Assembly (NCBI GenBank): GCA_947374105.1
Contig: CANCAO010000150.1
Span: 1-5,241, forward strand
Direction of reading: 5' to 3'
Length of the DNA stretch: 5,241 nt
Source: Comamonadaceae bacterium
GTDB lineage: Bacteria; Pseudomonadota; Gammaproteobacteria; Burkholderiales; Burkholderiaceae_C
Within the stretch, counting starts at the first letter, position 1. Every line of letters starts with the position of its first letter. A program made the position numbers and the translations under genes. Shown here piece by piece: positions 1-5,241 of this stretch. Below the pieces are notes generated by a model. That model saw only the letters and a list, made by a program, of their open reading frames with translations. It made no database searches and had not been told where the DNA came from.

Positions 1-2040
1 ACTGACACGCACAGTCCAGTCCAGCAAGCCGAGCTGGGCACGGGCACGCTCATCGTCTTGCGCGCTGAACTGGCAGTCAGCAACCAGGCTGGACGGGGTG
101 GTCTTGGCATCGCCCGGCGTGCACACAAAAGACGCCGGGTCGCCCAGCGTCCAGCGGCCTTGCGCGCTACGCACCGGGCCGAAGTAGCTCAGACTGATGG
201 GTGCGTTGAGGGCCGGGTTGGTTTGCTTAGAGGAATCCTTTAGCAGGTTGCGCCCCGTCTGAAGGTAGCCCTCACTCACACCCAGCAGCGGTAGCAGCGT
301 GGGGAACATATCACGGTGACCCGCAGGCAGTGCCCGCTGCGGCCCGCAGCTCAACCCATCACTCCAGATGACAAACGGCACCTGGTTGACCAAATAGCGG
401 CGCTCGGGCGTGGCGTAGGTGCCAAAGCTGCGCACATTGTGGTCACCCGTGGCAGCGATCACGGTGTTGGCCCGCAGCGGGCCAGAGCGCACCTCTTGCA
501 CCAGGCCGCCGAGCAAATCGGTGGCGTAGTGGTAGGAGTCCAGATTGGGCAGCAGGTCAACCGAGTTGCGCTCACCACCCCACTTCACCATATTGCGTTT
601 TTGGCGCGGGTAGTCCTGCGGCAAGTCGTAGGGCGGGTGGTTGGTGGAAGTGAGCACAAAGACGAACAGGGGTTTGTCATTGCCCTTCTGCTTCAAACGC
701 GTGGACAGGTACTTGAAGACATAGCTGTCCCACACGCCCCAGATACCGAGCTCGGCTTGCGGGTAGGCGGCCTTGAGGTCGTTGGCATCAATCACCTCGT
801 CAAAGCCCTGGGTCTTGAGCACGCGGTCCAGATCACGCCAGCCCGAGCGGGCCGAGGTGACAAATAGCGTGTAGTAGCCCGCGCGCTGCATCACCAGCGG
901 CACAGCCCAGGGAATGGGCTTCTTGCCATGCGGCCCCAGCGTCAAAGGCGTGATGGGGGTGGAAAACAAAATGGCTTCGAGCGAGGGGTGCGTGCCCGGT
1001 TGAGCTGAATCGAAGTTTGAGAAATGACAGGCCTGAGCCAGAGTGGGGGCGAGTCGGCCCAGCACCTCAAAGTCAGCGGCTTGGTAACGAAAGGGCTCGG
1101 CGCTCCAGGATTCCATCAGGAAGAACAGCAGGTTTTTCTTGGGCGTTACGACAGTTGAACCCGACTTTGAGACCCGTGACTCAGGTGCGCTGACGATCAG
1201 CGATGCGCGCAACGCCGCTTCATCCGCTACATCAATCCCCAGCACCTTCGCCGCATCCATCGGCGAGCCGAAATGCAGGCGCTTAAGCCCCAGCAAAGGG
1301 TCGGAGAGGTTCTGCGAATCGCGCCGACTGTCCCACGCGAACTTGAGCGCAATGACGCCATTGGGCACCATGTCGTTAAGAAACTGCGAGGTGGTGACCG
1401 AGACGTTTTGCTTGCCCAGTGCCATGGCGCGCAAAGTGCCTTTGGTGGTGAGCACCAGCAACAAGAACACGAGTAATACGCCCAGCAAAGTCACCCAAAC
1501 AGGCCGGTTCTGGCGATTCAGGCGCTGGCTTAAGCGCCCATGGGCGGCGCGGTGCAGGCGCATTGCGACCCAGCTCAGCCCCGCCCAAACGAACAGCGTG
1601 CCCACCACGGGAAAGTCGCTCCAGATGGTTTGAACGATGGCCTTGGTATCGTCCTCAAAGAAGCCGAAGACGATAGGGTCGATGGGTGTTTTGTAAAAGC
1701 CGAAATAATGCAGATTGACCAGCGAGGCCAGCACGAAGAGAACAGCCACCGTGCCCACCAGCCTGCCGTGCCAACGCGCAGGCAAGAGGAGCAAGAGCGG
1801 GAAAAAGAGCAGCGCGGCCGCAGCGCAAACCTTCAAATCAAAACGAGCACCTTGCACCACCACCGTCCACAGGTCTGACCACGACGCCCGAAATTCGCCA
1901 GGCCAATGCCAGGCGATTTGCCCCACGCGCAGCACCGACAGCACCAGCGCCACGCACAGCACCATTAACCAGGCTTGCAACACGGCCGTGGACAGAGCGC
2001 CCAAGCTGTGCTGGCCGAATGCGCGCAGGGAGAATTTCAT
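1..2040 (-). CDS. LTA synthase-like sulfatase-superfamily membrane protein (partial, C-terminus beyond window)
   Basis: The frame starts at ATG 2040-2038 and stays open for 680 codons to base 1, so the stop lies outside the window. The N-terminal 200 residues are hydrophobic and show about five membrane segments (roughly 16-40, 59-87, 93-113, 143-162, 182-199). An alkaline-phosphatase-fold domain (PF00884 type) runs from about 300 to 600 and should lie in the periplasm. Catalytic signatures of the LtaS/OpgB branch are visible: E310 in FLMES, the likely nucleophile T350 in PGTHPSLE, H468 in TSTNHPPY, and D533-H534 in TGDHN. By family knowledge these bind a divalent metal and form a phospho-enzyme intermediate. 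The likely reaction is phosphoglycerol or other phospho-group transfer from a lipid donor to an envelope acceptor; the acceptor is unknown, and a Gram-negative cell should not make true lipoteichoic acid. About 80 residues follow the fold (600-680) with two cysteines. It starts 33 nt after the thioesterase gene, with no clear Shine-Dalgarno. Family is secure, substrate is not. Confidence 0.9.
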   Translation of the reverse strand, partial: MKFSLRAFGQHSLGALSTAVLQAWLMVLCVALVLSVLRVGQIAWHWPGEFRASWSDLWTVVVQGARFDLKVCAAAALLFFPLLLLLPARWHGRLVGTVAVLFVLASLVNLHYFGFYKTPIDPIVFGFFEDDTKAIVQTIWSDFPVVGTLFVWAGLSWVAMRLHRAAHGRLSQRLNRQNRPVWVTLLGVLLVFLLLVLTTKGTLRAMALGKQNVSVTTSQFLNDMVPNGVIALKFAWDSRRDSQNLSDPLLGLKRLHFGSPMDAAKVLGIDVADEAALRASLIVSAPESRVSKSGSTVVTPKKNLLFFLMESWSAEPFRYQAADFEVLGRLAPTLAQACHFSNFDSAQPGTHPSLEAILFSTPITPLTLGPHGKKPIPWAVPLVMQRAGYYTLFVTSARSGWRDLDRVLKTQGFDEVIDANDLKAAYPQAELGIWGVWDSYVFKYLSTRLKQKGNDKPLFVFVLTSTNHPPYDLPQDYPRQKRNMVKWGGERNSVDLLPNLDSYHYATDLLGGLVQEVRSGPLRANTVIAATGDHNVRSFGTYATPERRYLVNQVPFVIWSDGLSCGPQRALPAGHRDMFPTLLPLLGVSEGYLQTGRNLLKDSSKQTNPALNAPISLSYFGPVRSAQGRWTLGDPASFVCTPGDAKTTPSSLVADCQFSAQDDERARAQLGLLDWTVRVS

Positions 2041-2073
2041 GGTCTTAACTGATTTGAGCAAGCGGCTTGTCTG

Positions 2074-2505
2074 TCAATACGTTTGGGTGACCGGCACCAA
2101 AGTCTGCTGCATCAGGGCGCACACCGTGGTCTTGCCCTGCGCATCCACATGCACCACCTCTGCCGTCGTGACGATGATGCGCTTGCCCGCTTTCACCACC
2201 TGCCCGGTGGCGCGCAGCTCACCACTGGAGAAGGCCACGAGGAAGTTGATTTTGTACTCCACCGTGGTGACCTCCATGCCCTCCGGGGCTTGTGTCAGGC
2301 CTGCATAGCCCGCCGCTATATCAGCTAACGCGCCCATGGCCCCGCCATGAAAGCCACCCTGCTGCTGGGTAACCCTGTCGGAGTAGGGCAAGACCAGCTC
2401 GCACAGGCCGGGCTCCACGCGCAACAGACGTGCACCCCAATGCTGCATCAAACCCTGACGGTCGAAGCTGGTTCGAATGCGGGTGAACAGTGCTGTATTC
2501 GACAT
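2074..2505 (-). CDS. PaaI-family hotdog-fold thioesterase
   Basis: This complete 143-residue protein has the usual length of a single-hotdog acyl-CoA thioesterase of the PaaI/YbgC-like superfamily. The signature sits in the central helix: QQGGFHGGAMGALADIAAG, with the H53-G54-G55 motif and acidic D62, which in PaaI-type enzymes place water for thioester hydrolysis. The strand TTVEYKINFLV (80-90) followed by GQVVKAGKRIIVTTAEVV (101-118) is the typical five-stranded hotdog sheet. It should be cytosolic and multimeric, cleaving an acyl- or aryl-CoA; the acyl group cannot be read from sequence. There is no signal peptide or membrane segment. The start is ATG 2505-2503, preceded only by a weak purine stretch (GAGAAAA), 35 nt after the metallopeptidase stop. 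I see no paa (phenylacetate) genes nearby, so a phenylacetate role should not be assumed; general clearance of stray acyl-CoAs is an equally good guess. Confidence 0.88.
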   Translation of the reverse strand: MSNTALFTRIRTSFDRQGLMQHWGARLLRVEPGLCELVLPYSDRVTQQQGGFHGGAMGALADIAAGYAGLTQAPEGMEVTTVEYKINFLVAFSSGELRATGQVVKAGKRIIVTTAEVVHVDAQGKTTVCALMQQTLVPVTQTY

Positions 2506-2540
2506 TGTTTGATTTTCTCAAAGTTTTCGGTGTTCGAGCC

Positions 2541-3485
2541 CTAGGCCCAGAGCGGCACGGTATCGTCTTTGAGCTGGCCACGTAGCGTGGCGTAGTCCGG
2601 CACCACGCTGCGTACAGTGTCCCAAAAGCGCGGACTGTGATCCATCACCCGCAGGTGGCTAAGCTCATGCACCACCACGTAGTCGATCACGTTGAGTTTG
2701 AAGTGGATCAATCGCCAGTTCAATCGGATGCTGCCATCAATACGCGCACTGCCCCAGCGTGTGCCCGCGTTACTGAGCGAGAGCTTGCGCCATTGCACTT
2801 GCAGTTGCGGGGCGAAGTGGTTGAGTCGCTCGATGAACAGTTGCTTAGCTTGGCGCATGAGCCAGGCTTGCACCGCGTCCCGAATCTGTTCGGGTGTGGC
2901 ATTCACCGGCAAGCCAATGCGCAAAACATCGGCCGTGCGCCCGCCCCCCACGGCCGTGAAGGCATGGCTCGGGTCCAGCAATACGGTGAGGGTGTCGCCA
3001 AGAAAGGGCAGCGTCACGCCGTCGCGCCAATCGATTCGGGCTGAAGTTTGACGCTGTTCGCGTTCGCGCATTTCGTCGAGCTTGCGCAGTACCCAAGTGG
3101 CTTTTTCTTGCAAGGCGGCCTCCACCTCACGCAGCGGCACCCATTTGGGGGCACTGACCACCAAGCCATCGGGCCCGACTTGAAAACCGATTGTGCGGCG
3201 CTGGCCGCGTTTGAACTCATAACCAACCAGTGCATCGCACAAACGCGACTCCCGATTGGCGCGTGGGTGACGAAAGCGTACGGGTGTCATCACGCTACCC
3301 AGTGACACACTGGTGCTCACTGGATTAGCTATTGATTTAGGAGCTGCTTGTGCATACAAATCAATGGCTTCAGACTTATTTGATTCTGAAATCTTAGGCA
3401 AATCAGTCTTCTGCACGGGTGCTGAGATCAACACCCGTGGTTCGGGCTCAAAAAAGTCAAGCGCCATCTGGTAGAGGCTGCGCAT
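2541..3485 (-). CDS. YgjP/DUF45-type zinc metallopeptidase (SprT-like, M48-annotated)
   Basis: The protein is 314 residues. The C-terminal two thirds match the YgjP/WLM-like DUF45 family (PF01863): a strand-rich region RRTIGFQVGPDGLVVSAPKWVP (about 96-117), a helical stretch with conserved WVLRKL (131-136), the family hallmark SNAGTRWGSARIDGSIRLNWRLI (238-260), and the zinc site HELSH (273-277) followed by H283 in the conserved DHSPRFW. H273, H277 and H283 are the likely metal ligands and E274 the catalytic base. Such proteins are often annotated as M48-family or metal-dependent hydrolases; the physiological substrate is unknown. The start ATG 3485-3483 lies 10 nt after the plsC stop. No strong Shine-Dalgarno is visible, and M7 is an alternative start, but the LYQMALDFFEPEP segment resembles the N-terminus I know from relatives. 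Residues 20-65 look like a disordered linker and include a stretch (32-55) encoded by an AT-rich repeat. No signal peptide, so probably cytosolic. Confidence 0.88.
   Translation of the reverse strand: MRSLYQMALDFFEPEPRVLISAPVQKTDLPKISESNKSEAIDLYAQAAPKSIANPVSTSVSLGSVMTPVRFRHPRANRESRLCDALVGYEFKRGQRRTIGFQVGPDGLVVSAPKWVPLREVEAALQEKATWVLRKLDEMREREQRQTSARIDWRDGVTLPFLGDTLTVLLDPSHAFTAVGGGRTADVLRIGLPVNATPEQIRDAVQAWLMRQAKQLFIERLNHFAPQLQVQWRKLSLSNAGTRWGSARIDGSIRLNWRLIHFKLNVIDYVVVHELSHLRVMDHSPRFWDTVRSVVPDYATLRGQLKDDTVPLWA
3325..3388. repeat. AT-rich dispersed repeat with internal inverted repeat, lying inside the metallopeptidase gene
   Basis: About 64 bases of clearly lower GC than the flanks interrupt the high-GC coding sequence. 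The core holds an imperfect 12-bp inverted repeat: AGCTATTGATTT at 3327-3338 and AAATCAATGGCT at 3358-3369, pairing at 11 of 12 positions, with a 19-base loop at 3339-3357 containing GAGCTGCTTGTGCA. On the minus strand it reads AATCAAAT...GCACAAGCAGCT...AATAGCT. From memory this resembles a short intergenic element that recurs many times in Comamonadaceae genomes (AGCTGCTTGCGCA core, flanked by AT-rich arms and ending near TTTGATT). It does not break the reading frame: it encodes roughly residues 32-55 of the metallopeptidase. The inverted repeat and base composition are seen directly; membership of a dispersed family is inference. It is the only copy in this window. Confidence 0.6.
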
Positions 3486-3495
3486 GGGTATGGCG

Positions 3496-4230
3496 TCAGG
3501 GGTACGCGTCGGGGTCGAGTCGTCGCATCTCGGCTTCGATCCAAGTTTCCACTTCGCGCATCAGCTCAGCGGGTTCTCGGCCCGCGCTGGGGATAGGCTT
3601 ACCGATGGACACGTCCACGATACCGGGCATCTTGATAAACGCTTTGCGCGGCCAGCACTTGGCCGAGGTCACGGCAATGGGGATCACCGGCGCGCCGGTT
3701 TCAATGGCTAATCGGGTTCCGCCTGTTTTGTAGATGCCTTTTTGGCCGCGAGGAATGCGTGTGCCTTCGGGGAACATGATGACCCAAACGCCGCGCGCCA
3801 ACAGCCTGCGCCCTTGCACCACCACTTTAGAAAAGGCTTGTGTTCCCTGGCTGCGGTCAATGTGAATCATGTCCGTTCGCCCCATGGCCCAACCGAAAAA
3901 AGGAATATAGAGCAACTCTTTTTTAAACACATAAGCCAGCGGGTGCGGCATGAGTGTGGGCATGAGCAGTGTCTCGAACGTGGATTGATGTTTGACCAGC
4001 AAAATCGCCGCGCTGGTTTCACCATTGGGCAAGTTTTCCATGCCGCTCACCCGGGTTCGAATGCCCAAAATGTAGCGTGCCCCCCCAACGACGACACCCA
4101 GCCAGTGAGCAGCAATCCAGTACACCGGGTTGCCTTTGACAAATACCGACGTCAACAAGAGTGCAATCGCCCACGGTACGACGGTGATGCAAATCCACAG
4201 CATGTGCAAGACAGAACGAAGCAGTGCCAT
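3496..4230 (-). CDS. plsC: 1-acyl-sn-glycerol-3-phosphate acyltransferase
   Basis: This LPLAT/AGPAT-family enzyme acylates lysophosphatidic acid to phosphatidic acid at the inner membrane, the second acylation of glycerophospholipid synthesis. Numbered from ATG 4230, the protein has 244 residues, normal for PlsC. It opens with a hydrophobic anchor (about 7-30). The acyltransferase blocks follow in order: block I HQSTFE (H81, E86; the usual aspartate of HX4D is glutamate), block II GRTDMIHIDR (117-126), block III FPEGTRIPRG (153-162) and block IV VIPIAV (182-187). I chose ATG 4230 because an AAGGA lies 10 nt upstream and the protein then begins MALLRSVLHML. An in-frame TTG at 4239-4237 would add three residues and overlap the gmhB stop as TTGA, but it leaves only 1 nt between AAGGA and the start. 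Its stop is 10 nt before the metallopeptidase start, so translation is likely coupled. Confidence 0.92.
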   Translation of the reverse strand: MALLRSVLHMLWICITVVPWAIALLLTSVFVKGNPVYWIAAHWLGVVVGGARYILGIRTRVSGMENLPNGETSAAILLVKHQSTFETLLMPTLMPHPLAYVFKKELLYIPFFGWAMGRTDMIHIDRSQGTQAFSKVVVQGRRLLARGVWVIMFPEGTRIPRGQKGIYKTGGTRLAIETGAPVIPIAVTSAKCWPRKAFIKMPGIVDVSIGKPIPSAGREPAELMREVETWIEAEMRRLDPDAYP

Positions 4231-4235
4231 GCGGG

Positions 4236-4808
4236 TCAATTCCTTGAAGAAGAGAGTGCCACGTCGCGACTCAGCAAAGCCTCAACGCAGGCGAGCAAGT
4301 TGTCATGCGTCTGGGTGTCTACGGGGAATGCATCGCTCAAGGGCCGCCCCCGCAAGGTCGCGCCTTTGCCGGTCAGCACCAGATGCGGCTCGCAGCCCAG
4401 CGCCGCTCCGGCCACCAGATCACGCGCCGAATCGCCCACGGTAGGCACGCCTTTGAGATCAATGCCGTAGCGCTCACCAATTTGAGTAAACAGGCCAGAG
4501 GCGGGCTTGCGGCAATGGCAGGCTTGGTCAGGTGCATGCGGGCAATAAAAAATGGCATCGACACGCCCACCGACAGCGGCCAACAGTTTGTGCAACTTGC
4601 TGTGCATGGCATTGAGTGCCCCCACATCAAACAGGCCACGCCCCAGACCCGACTGATTGGACGCCACCACCACATGCCAACCTGCGTGGGTCAGGCGAGC
4701 AATGGCCTCCAACGCACCGGGCAGTGGCTTCCACTCGTCAGCAGACTTGATGAAGTCCATACTATCTTCATTGATAGTGCCGTCGCGGTCGAGGATGACC
4801 AGCTTCAT
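4236..4808 (-). CDS. gmhB: D-glycero-D-manno-heptose 1,7-bisphosphate 7-phosphatase
   Basis: This complete 190-residue HAD-superfamily phosphatase removes the 7-phosphate of heptose 1,7-bisphosphate in the cytosolic route to ADP-L-glycero-D-manno-heptose for the LPS inner core. Visible HAD motifs are: motif I LDRDGTIN with nucleophile D7 and general acid D9; motif II SNQSGLGRG (S50 onward), whose NQSGxGRG form favours GmhB over histidinol phosphatase; and late motifs K101 in CRKP and D126 in VGDSARD. A structural zinc site is formed by C89, H91, C97 and C99 in the loop before CRKP. The loop is short (five residues between H91 and C97), as in HisB-type enzymes. The start ATG 4808-4806 follows the glyS stop after only 2 nt, with a weak GGTGG seven nt upstream, so it is probably coupled to glyS translation. 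No histidine-biosynthesis genes are nearby, which also supports GmhB; the neighbouring plsC fits an envelope cluster. Confidence 0.92.
   Translation of the reverse strand: MKLVILDRDGTINEDSMDFIKSADEWKPLPGALEAIARLTHAGWHVVVASNQSGLGRGLFDVGALNAMHSKLHKLLAAVGGRVDAIFYCPHAPDQACHCRKPASGLFTQIGERYGIDLKGVPTVGDSARDLVAGAALGCEPHLVLTGKGATLRGRPLSDAFPVDTQTHDNLLACVEALLSRDVALSSSRN
4241..4245 (-). promoter_or_regulatory. Shine-Dalgarno of plsC, inside the 3' end of gmhB
   Basis: The minus strand reads AAGGA here, 10 nt before ATG 4230 and inside the last codons of gmhB. The spacing suits ATG 4230 and is far too short for the in-frame TTG at 4239, so it decides the plsC start in favour of the ATG. Confidence 0.5.
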
Positions 4809-4810
4809 GC

Positions 4811-5241
4811 TCAGACCACCAAACGGGAAAGGTCGGCCACGCGGTTCATGGCCACATGCAGGCTCTTGAGCAGGCCTTGGCGGTTCAAGCGCAAGTCGAG
4901 TTCTTCGGCATTGACCATCACGCCATCAAAGAAAGCATCCACGGGTGTGCGAAGGGCCGCCAGGGCTTGGAGTGAGGCGGTGTAGTCTCCGGCGTCGAAC
5001 AGGGCATTCGCTTGGGGTGTGATGGCTTGCATGGCCGCGTACAAGACTTGTTCGGCGGGTTCCTGGAGCAGCACCTCGCTGACGTGGGCGTCCACGTCGT
5101 CCGCTTTTTTCAGAATGTTGCCAATGCGCTTGTTCGCGGCGGCCAGGGCAGCGGCTTCGGGCAGGGCGGCGAAGGCACGTACGGCGGCCAGTCGAATGCG
5201 AACTTCGCTCCAGTCTTGCAAAGTCGGCACCAATAAAACTG
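4811..5241 (-). CDS. glyS: Glycyl-tRNA synthetase beta subunit, C-terminal fragment
   Basis: About 143 codons of an open frame enter from the right edge and end at TGA 4813-4811. The segment AFAALPEAAALAAANKRIGNILKK is characteristic of the GlyS C-terminal region, and the all-helical remainder (EPAEQVLYAAM, LAALRTPVDAFFDGVMVNAEELDLRLNRQGLL) matches the DALR-like anticodon-binding domain that closes bacterial alpha2beta2-type GlyS. The full protein is normally about 700 residues, so only the tail is seen. The beta subunit supplies tRNA binding and works with GlyQ, which is presumably just upstream beyond the window. A TTG at 5233-5231 could be mistaken for a start, but the frame continues upstream of it through leucine and valine codons, and the family alignment also runs through it, so it is an internal leucine. 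The natural C-terminus (MNRVADLSRLVV) looks intact. It is the first gene seen of the presumed operon. Confidence 0.93.
   Translation of the reverse strand, partial: VLLVPTLQDWSEVRIRLAAVRAFAALPEAAALAAANKRIGNILKKADDVDAHVSEVLLQEPAEQVLYAAMQAITPQANALFDAGDYTASLQALAALRTPVDAFFDGVMVNAEELDLRLNRQGLLKSLHVAMNRVADLSRLVV

Noticed and set aside
316..867. A 183-codon plus-strand open frame
   Set aside because: It lies antisense inside the catalytic domain of the sulfatase-superfamily gene, whose motifs and uninterrupted 680-codon frame are clear. The plus-strand translation shows no recognisable domain and is a by-product of high GC.
1715..2308. A 197-codon plus-strand open frame spanning the thioesterase/LtaS-like junction
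   Set aside because: It runs across two well-supported minus-strand genes and their gap. The product is low-complexity, rich in T, S and R, with no family resemblance.
2506..2540. 35-nt gap between metallopeptidase and thioesterase as a site for a terminator or promoter
   Set aside because: No GC-rich stem with U-tract and no convincing -35/-10 pair is visible; it holds only a weak purine-rich stretch that may serve as ribosome binding site.
3327..3369. The inverted repeat as an intrinsic terminator or an internal promoter
   Set aside because: The stem is AT-rich with a 19-base loop and no following U-tract on either strand, and it sits in the middle of a gene. Possible -35/-10 matches such as TTGATT are too weak to call.
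3919..3927. A6 run preceded by TTT on the minus strand in plsC, resembling a programmed -1 frameshift slippery site
   Set aside because: The gene is read TTT-AAA-AAA-GAG, which is the wrong phase for X-XXY-YYZ slippage in the zero frame. The codons encode a conserved FKKEL segment and the downstream frame is intact.
3742..4985. Two long overlapping plus-strand open frames (242 and 226 codons)
   Set aside because: Both are antisense to plsC, gmhB and glyS, which carry complete catalytic motifs. Their translations have the His/Arg/Gln-rich look of reverse-strand shadows.

Overview
The window looks like a piece of a high-GC beta-proteobacterial chromosome, most likely Burkholderiales, family Comamonadaceae (Rhodoferax/Polaromonas/Acidovorax-like). 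Three things point there: the gene order glyS-gmhB-plsC-YgjP-like metalloprotease, the flavour of the protein sequences, and a short AT-rich dispersed repeat of a kind I associate with that family. The genus is an inference; no rRNA or other marker is present.

All six recognisable genes lie on the minus strand, so transcription runs from high to low coordinates. In that order they are: the 3' end of glyS (glycyl-tRNA synthetase beta subunit, cut by the right edge); gmhB (heptose bisphosphate phosphatase for LPS core precursor synthesis); plsC (1-acylglycerol-3-phosphate acyltransferase); a YgjP/DUF45-type zinc metallopeptidase; a small PaaI-type hotdog thioesterase; and a five-TM, LTA-synthase-like sulfatase-superfamily protein, cut by the left edge. 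This last frame is open for 680 codons with no stop.

Spacing is tight: 2 nt, 5 nt (or a 3-nt overlap), 10 nt, 35 nt and 33 nt. I see no convincing terminator or promoter between genes, so they probably form one operon. No stretch above about 40 nt lacks a gene. Apart from glyS, the theme is the cell envelope: ADP-heptose for LPS, phosphatidic acid for phospholipids, and an extracytoplasmic phospho-transferase or hydrolase whose relatives use phospholipid head groups. The peptidase and thioesterase have no firm role here.

The window is mostly ordinary housekeeping and envelope sequence. I found no mobile element, CRISPR array, RNA gene or defence-like system. The most unusual features are an AT-rich, hairpin-forming repeat apparently inserted in frame in the N-terminal linker of the metallopeptidase, and the LtaS-like protein, which keeps the catalytic residues but lacks the donor-binding signature of Gram-positive LtaS.
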